Notes: generated from the letters alone by a model not told the origin. A DNA stretch of 64,000 nucleotides from JAJXWB01 sp037044955 (GCA_037044955.1 JBAOHX010000004.1:248001-312000); one strand, 5' to 3'. Positions 8,275 to 17,200 are shown, counted from the stretch's first letter. Program-made: numbers and translations.

Positions 8275-9942
8275 ATGAATCTCAGCAAATTTCTCGACCG
8301 GGGCAAGACAGGCGCGCCGAAGGTGGCTCCCCGTTCGGATTCGATGCGCAACCGCATCGTCATGGCGGCGTCCGGCCTGGTCGCCGCGCTCGCCGTCGCC
8401 AGCGCCCTGACCGCCAACTGGTACACATGGCAGGGCGCGCGACGGGACCTGCTCGAGCGCAACGCCAGCCAGCTCAACCTGGTCGCGCCGAGCGTCACGG
8501 AAGCAGTCGCCGCAGGCGACAAGCAAGCGGCCGAACGGCTGCTGGCGGGCTTCCTCAATCACGAATCGGTCAACGCCGCGATCGTGCTCGGCGCCGACGG
8601 CAAGACCTTCATGGCGATGCGGCGCGACAAGCTTTCCGGGCCTGCGGACGAGGCCATGCGCGACATGACGCAGCGCGTGAGCCCCGCGGCGCGGCAGATC
8701 GCGACGCCGATCGAATCCGGCGTTCTGCTCGCGCAATCCCTGACCCGCGACGGCCAGGGCGCCGGCCGTCTCGCCGTGGCGGTCAATTTCGGCGCAACCG
8801 ATTCCGCCGCGCTGCGCGACCTCATCTTCTGGCTGGCGGAGGCGCTGATCACGGTCGCCGCCGTCGCGGTCGTGCTGCACCACCTCGTCGGCAAGGTGGT
8901 CGCGCCGCTGACGCAGCTCTCCACCGCGATGACCGAACTCGCGTCCGGCGATCTCGGCGTCGAGATCCCGCATCGCCGCCGCAAGGACGAGATCGGCGAT
9001 CTCGCGCGCTCGATCGAAGTGTTCAAGCAAGGCCTGATCGATCGCCAGAACCTGCAATCGGCCGCCGACAGCCGCGTCGAAAAGGATCGCACGCGGCGCT
9101 TCTCGCTCGAAGGCATGATCGAGGGCTTCCGCGCCACGGTGAGCGGGCTTCTCTCGCAGGTGTCCAGCCACGCCGAGCAGATGGCGGTGGCCGCCGACAG
9201 CCTTTCGACCATCGCCCGCGACAGCAACGGCCGCGCCGAGGCCGCGGCGTCCGGCACGTCGGAAGCCTCGCGCAACGTCGCGACCGTCGCGCGCGCGTCG
9301 GAAGAATTGTTCCAGTCGATCACGGAAATCGAAACGCAGATCGGCCGCGCCCGCCAGCATGTGCAGGACGCCTCCGCCACGACCACCGTCACGGCCGGCG
9401 CCATCGGCGGCCTGGCGGAAAAGGCCAACGCCATCGGCGAAATCGTCGGGCTGATCCAGGCGATCGCCGCGCAGACCAACCTGCTCGCGCTCAACGCCAC
9501 GATCGAGGCCGCGCGCGCCGGCGGCGCGGGCCGCGGCTTCGCCGTCGTCGCGCAGGAAGTGAAGGCGCTGGCCGGCCAGACCGCGCATGCGACCGAGCGC
9601 ATCGCCGAACATGTCGCGGCCATTCAGGAGGCGACCTCGACCTCGGTCGAGGCGATCGGCGCGATCACCGCGACGATGAAGGACGCAGAGAGCTTCACCG
9701 CTTCCATCGCGGTGGCCGTCGAGCAGCAGGCGGCCGCCACCAACGAGATCGCGCGCAGCGTCAGCGAGGCCGCGCGCGGCGCCGAGAGCGCGGCGACCAA
9801 CATGAAGCAATTGAAGATGACCGTGGGCGAGACCGACCAGTCGGCCGCGCAAGTGCATCAGGCGGCCGACGACATGGCCGCGCAATCGCGCGACCTCAAC
9901 GACGCGATCGAGGATTTCCTGCGCAAGGTCGCCGTCGCCTGA
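8275..9942 (+). CDS. Methyl-accepting chemotaxis protein
   Basis: A 555-residue chemoreceptor. It has an N-terminal transmembrane segment (about residues 25-45), a periplasmic sensing region of ~140 residues, a second transmembrane segment (about 183-205), a HAMP linker (VVAPLTQLSTAMTELASGDL), and a long cytoplasmic coiled coil. The signalling tip is recognisable as IAAQTNLLALNATIEAARAG followed by GRGFAVVAQEVKALA, the hairpin that contacts CheA and CheW. The length of the cytoplasmic part is standard. No other che genes are adjacent, so this is an orphan receptor. A perfect CtrA box upstream suggests cell-cycle control of expression; a strong hairpin terminator follows. Confidence 0.93.
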   Translation: MNLSKFLDRGKTGAPKVAPRSDSMRNRIVMAASGLVAALAVASALTANWYTWQGARRDLLERNASQLNLVAPSVTEAVAAGDKQAAERLLAGFLNHESVNAAIVLGADGKTFMAMRRDKLSGPADEAMRDMTQRVSPAARQIATPIESGVLLAQSLTRDGQGAGRLAVAVNFGATDSAALRDLIFWLAEALITVAAVAVVLHHLVGKVVAPLTQLSTAMTELASGDLGVEIPHRRRKDEIGDLARSIEVFKQGLIDRQNLQSAADSRVEKDRTRRFSLEGMIEGFRATVSGLLSQVSSHAEQMAVAADSLSTIARDSNGRAEAAASGTSEASRNVATVARASEELFQSITEIETQIGRARQHVQDASATTTVTAGAIGGLAEKANAIGEIVGLIQAIAAQTNLLALNATIEAARAGGAGRGFAVVAQEVKALAGQTAHATERIAEHVAAIQEATSTSVEAIGAITATMKDAESFTASIAVAVEQQAAATNEIARSVSEAARGAESAATNMKQLKMTVGETDQSAAQVHQAADDMAAQSRDLNDAIEDFLRKVAVA

Positions 9943-9960
9943 AATCGGGCCGGCGCACAA

Positions 9961-9988
9961 AAAAGCCCGGGCTCGCGCCCGGGCTTTT
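9961..9988. terminator. Bidirectional intrinsic terminator between chemoreceptor and sodB
   Basis: A perfect 12-bp inverted repeat, AAAAGCCCGGGC and GCCCGGGCTTTT, surrounds a TCGC loop. A-tract and T-tract flank both sides, so it can end transcription of both convergent genes. Confidence 0.9.
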
Positions 9989-10006
9989 CCATTTCGGCGG
10001 CCGCGT

Positions 10007-10603
10007 TCAGCGCGCGTTCTGGAACATCTGGTCGACGTAGTCCCAGTTCACGAGATGGTCGATGAAGGCCTTGATGTAGTCGGCGCGACGGTTGCGATAG
10101 TCGATGTAGTAGGAATGCTCCCACACGTCGCAGCCGAGGATCGGCTTGGCGCCATGCACCAGCGGGCACTCGCCGTTCGGCGTCTTCATCACGGTCACCT
10201 TGCCGTCCTTCATCGCCAGCCACGCCCAGCCCGAGCCGAACTGGCCGACGCCGGCGGCGATGAAGTCTTCCTTCATCTTGTCGACCGAGCCGCAGCCGTC
10301 GACGATCGCCTTTTCGAGCGCGCCCGGAATCTTGCCGCCGCCGTTCGGCTTCATCCAGTTCCAGAAGTGCAGGTGATTGTAGTGCTGGCCCGCATTGTTG
10401 AAGAGCGGCGCATTCTTGCCGTAGGAGCCCTTCACGATCTCCTCGAGCGACTTGCCTTCGAATTCCGTGCCCTTGATGAGATTGTTGCCCGTCGTGACAT
10501 AGGCGTTGTGATGCTTGTCGTGGTGGTACTCCAGCGTTTCCTTCGACATGTACGGCTGGAGCGCGTCGTAGGCGTAGGGCAGGGGCGGCAGGGTGAAGGA
10601 CAT
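10007..10603 (-). CDS. sodB: Superoxide dismutase [Fe]
   Basis: A 198-residue Fe/Mn-family superoxide dismutase, converting superoxide to peroxide and oxygen. The metal ligands are visible: His27 (LEYHHDKHH), the histidine in GQHYNHLHFW, and the Asp and His of DVWEHSYYIDYRN. The AGQHYNHLHFWNWM segment, with a glutamine contributed from this region, favours the iron form. Length and motifs match cytosolic bacterial SodB; no signal peptide is present. It ends at a strong bidirectional terminator. No iron-responsive operator could be recognised upstream. Confidence 0.95.
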   Translation of the reverse strand: MSFTLPPLPYAYDALQPYMSKETLEYHHDKHHNAYVTTGNNLIKGTEFEGKSLEEIVKGSYGKNAPLFNNAGQHYNHLHFWNWMKPNGGGKIPGALEKAIVDGCGSVDKMKEDFIAAGVGQFGSGWAWLAMKDGKVTVMKTPNGECPLVHGAKPILGCDVWEHSYYIDYRNRRADYIKAFIDHLVNWDYVDQMFQNAR

Positions 10604-10782
10604 GAAAGTGCTCCCAAGAATATGTTCGATGGGTCGGATGAGCTCCGCCCGACGCGACCATAATTAGGAAGATCGGGGCGGCGCGGCAACCCGCCGGGCG
10701 GCATGTCGCCGTGTAATGCGTGGACTTTGCTGAAAGGGCCGCAAGAACTATTCTATTGATTCTGAGACGAGGAGCGCGGACC

Positions 10783-11805
10783 GTGAAGAAAGCGATCGAT
10801 TGGGTTGCTCTTGCCGCCGGCCTCGTCCTTGCGCTGCTCGGCGCGCGCTGGATGTGGACCGGCTGGGACATCGTGCAGGCCGAGCGCGGATGGACCGCCG
10901 TGATCGCCGGTTCGGCGATGCTGTCGGGCGGACTGATCGTCGCCATGCTCGCATGGACGATCATCCGCCTGTCGGACGCGCCGGCCCTCGCGTCGTCGGC
11001 GCAGGCCGGGCCGCCGGGCCTCTTCCGCAAGCCCTCGGTTCTCGCGCCCGTCGCCGCGGCCGCAGGCGCGGTCGTCGCCACGACCGGCGCGGCGCTCGCG
11101 CGCGACACGACGCCGGACGAGGACGCCCCGAGCCCGCCGCCGAAGGATGCGGAGGTCGAACCGCTCCCGCCGCCGCTGCCGCCCGTCGCGCCGCCGAGCG
11201 TCGGCGAATTGCTGCGCATGAGCGAGGATCGCGCCGCGCGCGAATCGCACGAGAAGCGTTTCGACGCGCCCGAAGCCGCGCCCGCCTTGAACGCGGAGGA
11301 GACCAGGGCCGAGCCGCCTGTCGCTGAGACCACGACCGACGACGAAGAACAAGAAGAAGAGGCGCCGGAGGCGCAGGTCGAGACGCCGGAGCCCGCCCTT
11401 GCGCCCGTCGAGAAGCCTGCGCCCGTCGCGCCGCCGCCGGTCGAACCCGCGTCGCAGGACAGCGAGCCTCCGCCCGCGCCGCTGCGTCTTCCCGATATGG
11501 AGCCGGCCGCGCCGGCTACGAAAGCGACGGACGACGAGCCCGTCTACGACGACTGGCTCGAGCGCACGGCGCGCGAATTCGATCGCGAACTCGGACGCGA
11601 GACGTTGCCGAAAGACGAGCCGCCGCCCGTCGAGGAGCCGGCCGCGCCGCCGAAGCCCGAGCCGGCGGTCGTCGGCCGCTATTCGTCGGGCGACACCAAT
11701 TATCTGATGTTCGCCGATGGTTCGATCGAGGCGCAGACGCCCGAAGGCGTCATGCGCTTTTCGTCGTTGACCGAACTGAAGCGCTTCGTCGAGAAGCGCA
11801 ACTGA
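10783..11805 (+). CDS. Membrane-anchored Pro/Ala/Glu-rich protein
   Basis: A ~340-residue protein starting at GTG after an AGGAGCG ribosome site. Two N-terminal transmembrane helices (about residues 5-25 and 43-65) are followed by a long disordered region rich in proline, alanine and acidic residues (about 75-300), with acidic runs such as DDEEQEEEAPE. A short conserved-looking domain closes the protein (VVGRYSSGDTNYLMFADGSIEAQTPEG). The closing segment resembles C-termini of other alphaproteobacterial membrane proteins of unknown role. It is convergent with the oligopeptidase gene. Confidence 0.7.
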   Translation: MKKAIDWVALAAGLVLALLGARWMWTGWDIVQAERGWTAVIAGSAMLSGGLIVAMLAWTIIRLSDAPALASSAQAGPPGLFRKPSVLAPVAAAAGAVVATTGAALARDTTPDEDAPSPPPKDAEVEPLPPPLPPVAPPSVGELLRMSEDRAARESHEKRFDAPEAAPALNAEETRAEPPVAETTTDDEEQEEEAPEAQVETPEPALAPVEKPAPVAPPPVEPASQDSEPPPAPLRLPDMEPAAPATKATDDEPVYDDWLERTAREFDRELGRETLPKDEPPPVEEPAAPPKPEPAVVGRYSSGDTNYLMFADGSIEAQTPEGVMRFSSLTELKRFVEKRN

Positions 11806-11808
11806 GGT

Positions 11809-13920
11809 TCACGCCTCGCGCGTGAAAACGCCCTCGACGGCGGCAAGCGCGAAGGCCTGCTCCATCGCGACTTCGCCAAGCTGGTCGAAGCGGCCCGAGG
11901 CGCCGCCGTGGCCTGCGTCCATATTGGTGTGCAGCAGGACCGGCCCGCCGCCGCTCATCCGTTCGCGCAGGCGCGCCACCCATTTCGCCGGCTCCCAATA
12001 GGTCACGCGCGGATCGGTGAGGCCGCCGAGCGCGAGGATCGGCGGATAGTCTTTCGCGGCGACATTGTCGTAGGGCGAATAGGACAGCATGGTGCGGAAG
12101 GCCGCCGCGTCCTCGATCGGATTGCCCCATTCCAGCCATTCCGGCGGCGTCAGCGGCAGGTCCTTGTCGAGCATCGTGTTGATGACGTCGACGAAGGGCA
12201 CGTCGGCGATCACCCCGGCGAACAGCTCCGGCGCCATGTTGGCGATGGCGCCCATCAGCATGCCGCCGGCGCTGCCGCCCTGCGCGACGATGCGGCCCTC
12301 GGCGGTGAAGCCGTCCTCGACCAGCTTCCGACCGCAGGCGACGAAATCGGAGAAGGTGTTCGGCTTGTGCGCGAGCTTGCCGTTCTCGTACCAGGCCCAG
12401 CCCTTGTCCGTTCCGCCGCGCACATGCGCGATGGCGAAGACGAAGCCGCGGTCGACCAGCGACAGGCGATTGGCGCTGAACGCGGCCGGCGTCGCGTGGC
12501 CGTAGGCGCCATAGCCGTAGAGCAGGCAGGGCGCCGCGCCCGCGCGATCGCGGAGCGAAAGGATGGAGATCGGCACCTGCGCGCCATCGGCCGCCGTCGC
12601 ATAGATGCGCCGCGTGACGTAGCGCGCGGGATCGTGGCCCGACGGTATCTCCTGCCGCTTGCGCAATACGCGCGTGCGCGAAACCATGTCGTAGTCGTAG
12701 GTTTCGGCCGGCGTCGTCATCGAGGAATAGACGAAGCGCAGGATATTCGTGTCGAACTCCAGCCCTTCCTCGATGCGCAAGGAATAGGCCTCCTCGGGAA
12801 AGGCGATGGCATGTTCCGCGCCGCTCGCGATCTCGCGCACGACGATGCGCGGCAATCCGTTCTCGCGCTCGAGCCGCACCAGATGGCGCGCATAGGCGCC
12901 GGCGACGACGATCATGCGCCCCGCGCGATAGGCGACGAGATCGCGCCAGTTTGCGCGCTGTGGCGCGGCGAGCGGCGCCGTCATCAGCTTGAAGTCCTCG
13001 GCGCCGTCGGCGTTGGTGCGAATGAACAGCGTGTCGCCGTGATGCTCGACGCCGTAGCGATGCCGGACTTCGCGCGCCGCGACGAGCTTCGCCGGCGCTG
13101 TCGCGTCGAGAAGATCGATCAGCCAGATTTCCGTTGCGTCGTGCCCGCTCATCGTCACCACGCCGAAGCGGCGCGAATGGCTGCGATGCAGATGCACGAA
13201 CCAGGCGGGGTCGAGGTCCTCGACGACGAGCGCGTCGGCCGCCTCGTCCGCGCCCAGCCTATGCCGGAAGACCTGCGCCGTGCGGTGATTGTCGTCGACG
13301 CGCACGTAGAGGAACGAGCGCGCGTCCGCCGCCCAGACGATCGCGCCGTCGCAATGCGTGACGCGATCGTCGAGATCGCGGCCCGCTTCGAGATCGCGCA
13401 CGCGGATGGTGTAGAGTTCCGAGCCCTTGTCGTCGCTGCTCCAGGCGACGAGCCGGTGATCGGGCGAATGCTCGGCCGCGCGCATGTCGAAGAAGGGCTT
13501 GTCCTTCGCCTCGGCGTCGCCGTCGATCAGGATCTGCTCGCCGCCGCCGCTCGCGCGCGAAATGCGGCAGACGAGTTCGTGCTGCCCGCCTTCGCGGAAG
13601 CGCGTGTAATAGTCGAAGGCGCCGTCGGGCCAGGGCACGCCGGCATCGTCTTCCTTGATGCGCCCGCGCAGCTCCTTCACGAGTTCGGCCTGCAATTGCT
13701 TCGTCGGCGCCATCAGCGCATCGCAATAGGCGTTCTCCGCGTCGAGATGCGCGCGAATGTCGGGCGGCGTCTTTTCGGGATCGGCGAGAACCTCCTGCCA
13801 ATTGCCGGCGCGCAGCCAGGCGTAGTCGTCGACGAGTTCGACGCCGTGGATCTTCGTGACGTGCGGACGGCGTTCGGCCCGCGGCGGCCGGGCCGTCGCG
13901 GGCGCGGTCTGGTCTTTCAT
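11809..13920 (-). CDS. ptrB: Oligopeptidase B (S9A serine peptidase)
   Basis: A 703-residue prolyl-oligopeptidase-family enzyme that cleaves short peptides after basic residues. The N-terminal part forms the seven-bladed propeller; the C-terminal alpha/beta-hydrolase domain holds the nucleophile in QGGSAGGMLMGA (about residue 545), an Asp before PRVTYWEPAKW, and the catalytic His in DAGHGGASGRF. The motif HVRGGTDKGWAWYENGK is typical of oligopeptidase B. Eight bases separate it from the upstream msrB gene on the same strand, so the two form an operon. No signal sequence is seen. Confidence 0.93.
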   Translation of the reverse strand: MKDQTAPATARPPRAERRPHVTKIHGVELVDDYAWLRAGNWQEVLADPEKTPPDIRAHLDAENAYCDALMAPTKQLQAELVKELRGRIKEDDAGVPWPDGAFDYYTRFREGGQHELVCRISRASGGGEQILIDGDAEAKDKPFFDMRAAEHSPDHRLVAWSSDDKGSELYTIRVRDLEAGRDLDDRVTHCDGAIVWAADARSFLYVRVDDNHRTAQVFRHRLGADEAADALVVEDLDPAWFVHLHRSHSRRFGVVTMSGHDATEIWLIDLLDATAPAKLVAAREVRHRYGVEHHGDTLFIRTNADGAEDFKLMTAPLAAPQRANWRDLVAYRAGRMIVVAGAYARHLVRLERENGLPRIVVREIASGAEHAIAFPEEAYSLRIEEGLEFDTNILRFVYSSMTTPAETYDYDMVSRTRVLRKRQEIPSGHDPARYVTRRIYATAADGAQVPISILSLRDRAGAAPCLLYGYGAYGHATPAAFSANRLSLVDRGFVFAIAHVRGGTDKGWAWYENGKLAHKPNTFSDFVACGRKLVEDGFTAEGRIVAQGGSAGGMLMGAIANMAPELFAGVIADVPFVDVINTMLDKDLPLTPPEWLEWGNPIEDAAAFRTMLSYSPYDNVAAKDYPPILALGGLTDPRVTYWEPAKWVARLRERMSGGGPVLLHTNMDAGHGGASGRFDQLGEVAMEQAFALAAVEGVFTREA

Positions 13921-13928
13921 GCCCTGTC

Positions 13929-14342
13929 CTATTTCTTGCGCTCGAATTTCAGCGCGGCGCCGTTCATGCAATAGCGCTGCCCCGTCGGCGCCGGCCCGTC
14001 GGGAAACACATGGCCGAGATGCGCGTCGCAGCTCGCGCAGCGCACTTCCGTGCGGCGCATGAAAAGGCCGCGGTCCTCGTGCTCGCTGACCGCGCCGGCC
14101 TCGACCGGCTCGTAGAAGCTCGGCCAGCCCGTGCCGGAGTCGAACTTGGTCTGAGAGTCGAATAGCGGCGCGCCGCAGCACACGCAGGAATAGCCGCCCT
14201 CGGCCTTCTCGTCCCAATGGGGGCCGGTGAAGGCGCGCTCGGTGCCGTGTTCGCGCGTCACTCTGTATTGTTCGGGCGTCAACTGCGCGCGCCATTCGGC
14301 GTCGGATTTACTGATCTTGTCGCGGGTCGTGTCGCTGCCCAT
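13929..14342 (-). CDS. msrB: Peptide-methionine (R)-S-oxide reductase MsrB
   Basis: A 137-residue protein repairing oxidised methionine (R-sulfoxide form). Two CxxC zinc motifs (CVCC and CASC), the core SGTGWPSFYEP, and the active-site RYCMNGAALKF are all present. Length is standard for stand-alone MsrB. It probably heads an operon with oligopeptidase B eight bases downstream, which would couple oxidised-protein repair and peptide turnover. The start was placed at MGSDTTRDK because upstream residues look like shadow sequence. Confidence 0.95.
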   Translation of the reverse strand: MGSDTTRDKISKSDAEWRAQLTPEQYRVTREHGTERAFTGPHWDEKAEGGYSCVCCGAPLFDSQTKFDSGTGWPSFYEPVEAGAVSEHEDRGLFMRRTEVRCASCDAHLGHVFPDGPAPTGQRYCMNGAALKFERKK

Positions 14343-14679
14343 CGCCGTCTCCTCTGCTTTTGCTAGGTAGGCGCTAGCCTCGCCGGCGGCAAGGGAGGCT
14401 AACCCTTCGGAGGCCCCGGCGCGCATGTTCGGAACGGTTCTGGCGGATTGGCCGTGACTTGCTTTCGCAATTGCAAATTTAAAATTATTCAAAAACTCTT
14501 CTGTTCTTTGGCGCCCTGTTGCGAATGTTTTGTGCAACTTGCTTGCGAGGCTTTTCTCGCGTAGAAATTCCGCCGCAATTCGGAATCAGTTTCAAAGATG
14601 CGCCTTTGAAAAGCAGTCCACTTGCGCAACCTGTCGATAGTCCGCCGTAGAAGCGGATCTTCTGGAAAGAAAACCTGAA
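14343..14679. other. AT-rich intergenic region between msrB and mucR
   Basis: This 337-base gap separates the divergent msrB and mucR genes. It is much richer in A and T than its surroundings, especially around 14460-14510 (runs such as AAATTTAAAATTATTCAAAAA). MucR-family proteins bind AT-rich DNA and usually repress their own gene, so autoregulation here is a reasonable inference. A perfect 8-bp palindrome is annotated separately. No small gene is evident. Confidence 0.6.
14590..14611. promoter_or_regulatory. Palindrome upstream of mucR, possible operator
   Basis: Perfect inverted repeat TTTCAAAG / CTTTGAAA around the six bases ATGCGC, 68 bases before the mucR start. There is no T-tract, so it is unlikely to be a terminator. 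It may be an operator; the bound factor is unknown. Confidence 0.4.
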
Positions 14680-15100
14680 ATGGCAGAAACTTCAGCTCAA
14701 GCCCCCTACATCGAGCTGGCCGCCGATATCGTTTCGGCCTATGTCAGCAACAATTCCGTTCCGCTCGCGGAATTGCCGAACCTCATTCGTGACGTTCATT
14801 CCGCATTGATGCGCGTGACGGAGCAGGCCGCGCCCGTCGAGAGCCGAGCCGCTGAAGCCGGCGGTGCCGGTCAAGAAGTCGATCACGCCGGACTACATCG
14901 TCTGTCTGGAAGACGGCAAGCAGTTCAAGTCGCTGAAGCGCCACCTGCGCTCGCAGTACAATCTGTCGCCCGACGCCTATCGCGAAAAGTGGGGCCTGCC
15001 GGCGGACTACCCGATGGTCGCGCCGAACTACGCCAAGGCCCGCTCCAATCTCGCCAAGCAGATGGGCCTCGGCCAGCAGCGTCGGCGTCGCTCGAAATAA
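14680..15100 (+). CDS. mucR: MucR/Ros-family zinc-finger regulator, frame broken near 14850
   Basis: A MucR-type transcription regulator, the family controlling exopolysaccharide, motility and cell-cycle genes in Hyphomicrobiales. The N-terminal oligomerisation part reads IELAADIVSAYVSNNSVPLAELPNLI. The C-terminal part holds the Ros zinc finger: ITPDYIVCLEDGKQFKSLKRHLRSQYNLSPDAYREKWGLPADYPMVAPNYA. The two halves lie in different frames, joining around 14838-14860 where PVE changes into EPLKPAVPVKKS. Restored length is ~139 residues, normal for MucR. Given how conserved both halves are, one added or lost base in the sequence is the likeliest cause. A hairpin terminator follows. Confidence 0.88.
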
Positions 15101-15124
15101 GTAAACCCACGAAAGTGTTGCACG

Positions 15125-15157
15125 AAGCCCGGGGCGGCGATCCGCCTCGGGCTTTTT
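15125..15157 (+). terminator. Intrinsic terminator after mucR
   Basis: Inverted repeat AAGCCCGGGGCGG / CCGCCTCGGGCTT around CGAT, followed by a T-rich tract. Confidence 0.85.
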
Positions 15158-15246
15158 GTTTGTGTCGCACCAGATAAAATTCATTGACAAGGATAAAAAA
15201 CCTATTAATCCTCCAATCCGCGGCCAGTCGCGGAATGGAGTTGGGT

Positions 15247-16131
15247 ATGGCGTCGAACGGGCGATCGGGGAAAGGGCGGCGAGCCGAAGCCGCAAGCGGC
15301 AAGAGGGAAGAAGCGCGCGCGCCGGGGCGCGAAGCCCGGCGTCTGCTCGCGGCGCTGGCGCAAGACGGCGCGGGGCCCGCGCGCGCCGATCTGCGCGACG
15401 GCTTCCTCGTCGTCGCCGCGCCGCGCAACGGCGTGACCGCGATAACGGCCAATGCGCCCGCTGCGGCCGGCGACGAACTTTTCGCGCGGGGACTTGCGCG
15501 TTGGACCGCGCACGTTCCGCCGCGTCTCGAGCTGACGGCCGAAGGCGCGCGCGCCGCGCGCCGCCTCGCCGCCCCGGCCGAGGTCGAACCGCACCGCGCG
15601 CAGCACGGCGATTTCGTCATGCGCGCGCTCGAACCCGGCGCCAGGCCCGTGGCCGTCGACGAGGCCGAAAGCCCGCTCGGCTGGCTCGCGCGCCGCAAGG
15701 GGCGCGACGGCGCGCCATTTCTCGCCCCGGCGCAGATCGAAGCCGGCGAACGCTTTCGCCGCGACGTCGAGATCGCGCAAATCCGCCAGCGCGTCACGTC
15801 GGACTGGTCGGGCGCGGCGGGCTCAGGCCGCCGGGGCCCGCAGGACCTCAACATCTCCGATCTCGCCATCGCCGCGCGCCAGCGCCTGGAGCGCGCGGCC
15901 GACGCCGTCGGGTCCGAGCTCAACAATCTCCTGCTCGACGTCTGCGGCTTGCAGAAAGGCCTCGAACTCGTCGAGCGCGAAAGGTCCTGGCCGCCGCGGT
16001 CGGCCAAGGTCGTGCTGCGCATCGCGCTCGATCGACTGGCGACGCATTACGGCCTTGCCTCGCAGGCGCGCGGCCCCGACAGCGCGCGGCTGCGCCGCTG
16101 GGGCGCGGGCGACTATCGCCCGAACATCTGA
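15247..16131 (+). CDS. DUF6456 domain protein
   Basis: A ~294-residue soluble protein found next to mucR, sufE and sensor kinases in Hyphomicrobiales. The C-terminal ~140 residues form the conserved DUF6456 region (ESPLGWLARRKGRDGAPFL, AGERFRRDVEIAQI, LLDVCGLQKGLE, LRIALDRLATHYGL). The first ~100 residues are Arg/Ala-rich and may contain a helix-turn-helix, though this is not clear. ATG after GGAGTTGGGT was chosen; another in-frame ATG lies four codons upstream. A regulatory role is suspected only because of its context. Confidence 0.75.
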   Translation: MASNGRSGKGRRAEAASGKREEARAPGREARRLLAALAQDGAGPARADLRDGFLVVAAPRNGVTAITANAPAAAGDELFARGLARWTAHVPPRLELTAEGARAARRLAAPAEVEPHRAQHGDFVMRALEPGARPVAVDEAESPLGWLARRKGRDGAPFLAPAQIEAGERFRRDVEIAQIRQRVTSDWSGAAGSGRRGPQDLNISDLAIAARQRLERAADAVGSELNNLLLDVCGLQKGLELVERERSWPPRSAKVVLRIALDRLATHYGLASQARGPDSARLRRWGAGDYRPNI

Positions 16132-16137
16132 GAGAGA

Positions 16138-16584
16138 TCAGGCGTCCTGCAAGGCCGCGCGCGCGTCGGACTTGATGCGCTCGACCATCGAGCGCAACCC
16201 GTTCGAGCGCTGCGGCGTCAGGTGCGCGCCGAGGCCGAGGCGGTCGAACACCGCATGCGCGTCGGCCTTGAGGATCGCCTGCGCCGTCTGTCCGGAGAAG
16301 ATCGCCAGCGTCAGCGCGACCAGCCCGCGCACGATATGCGCGTCGCTGTCGCCGAGAAACGTCAGGTGCGGCGCGCCGGCGTCGTCCTTGTCGACATGCG
16401 TTTCCAGCCACACCTGGCTCGCGCAGCCGCGCACGCGATTGGTCTCGTTGTGCGCGGCCTCGGGCAGGGGCGCCAGCGTGCGGCCGAGTTCGATCAGATA
16501 GCGGTAGCGGTCGTCCCAATCGTCGAGGAATTCGAAATTCTCGATGATGTCGGCGAGCGGGGCGGGTGCGTTCTCAGCGGTCAT
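16138..16584 (-). CDS. sufE: SufE family Fe-S cluster assembly protein
   Basis: A 148-residue SufE protein, which accepts persulfide sulfur from the SufS cysteine desulfurase and passes it to the SufBCD scaffold. The active cysteine sits in NRVRGCASQVWL (about residue 54), and the family core LEYLIELGR-like segment (RYRYLIELGRTLAPLP) precedes it. GLVALTLAIFSGQTAQAIL is the typical downstream helix. The gene is convergent with the DUF6456 gene and not in a suf operon here. Confidence 0.93.
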   Translation of the reverse strand: MTAENAPAPLADIIENFEFLDDWDDRYRYLIELGRTLAPLPEAAHNETNRVRGCASQVWLETHVDKDDAGAPHLTFLGDSDAHIVRGLVALTLAIFSGQTAQAILKADAHAVFDRLGLGAHLTPQRSNGLRSMVERIKSDARAALQDA

Positions 16585-16640
16585 GCCCCCTCTATATTGT
16601 GCGCAGGCGTCCAAATCACGAGGCAAATGCGCCCGGCGGC

Positions 16641-16898
16641 TCAATCGACCATACCGCCGCGCAACGCCGGTCGCATGGTCGCAGTCCGGCCGCGCGCTGC
16701 ATTGCCGGCGAGCATCAGGCATCCCGCGGGATCCGACTTGCAGGCGGAAACGGCCGTGTCGACAGCCGCCGTGCGGGCGCGCTGCGCCATATCGCCGGCG
16801 GCGTGTCGCGCCAGCGTTTCCGGGCCTTCGCCGCCGGGCCAGCTCATGCAGTAGAACACCAGCATCAGCCAGAATGCGGATTTGACGATGAAGAACAT
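16641..16898 (-). CDS. DUF5330-like small membrane/exported protein
   Basis: An 85-residue protein with an N-terminal hydrophobic segment (MFFIVKSAFWLMLVFYCMSW), then a helical region ending in a cysteine pair (SACKSDPAGCLMLAG) and a short basic tail. The pattern resembles the DUF5330 family of Hyphomicrobiales. The nearest in-frame starts upstream would put a charged stretch before the membrane segment, so the shorter form was chosen. It reads toward sufE. Function unknown. Confidence 0.65.
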   Translation of the reverse strand: MFFIVKSAFWLMLVFYCMSWPGGEGPETLARHAAGDMAQRARTAAVDTAVSACKSDPAGCLMLAGNAARGRTATMRPALRGGMVD

Positions 16899-17200
16899 GC
16901 GGGCTCGCGCGAGTTTCGATGGCGTCACGTTAGCGCGGACGCGCTGCATTTGCGTCAAATCGGACGAACGAATTGCCGCAGTCGCATTAAGGCGGAATTT
17001 ACTGTTCGGGCCGGGCGTTCCGGCTTCTGGAAAGAGGTTGAAAACCATAAACGCCGGATTTCGCGCATCGAAACCGCTTGAGGGCGGATTTATGGCGCGC
17101 CGATGGTCCGAATCCCCTGCAATTTAGGTTTCACTTAAGGCGCCTCTGCAACATTGGCGGCGGGAGAAAAGGACGCCAGTCCTTCCCCCAGGGGGTGTGC
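16899..17200. promoter_or_regulatory. Divergent intergenic region with two CtrA-like boxes and a GANTC site
   Basis: About 300 bases between the DUF5330-like gene and the PAS histidine kinase gene. It contains TTAA-N7-TTTA at 16987-17001 and TTAG-N7-TTAA at 17124-17138, each one base off the CtrA consensus. A GAATC (GANTC, the CcrM methylation target) lies at 17110-17114. No protein-coding signal was seen. The combination of CtrA-like and CcrM sites points to cell-cycle control of the kinase gene, by inference. Confidence 0.5.

Noticed and set aside
8254..9960. Long minus-strand open frame opposite the chemoreceptor
   Set aside because: Composition is His/Arg/Gly rich without any motif, mirror of a well-supported plus-strand gene; typical antisense shadow in high-GC DNA.
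11908..13974. 688-codon plus-strand open frame opposite oligopeptidase B
   Set aside because: Shadow of a clearly conserved enzyme; no ribosome site and no recognisable domain.
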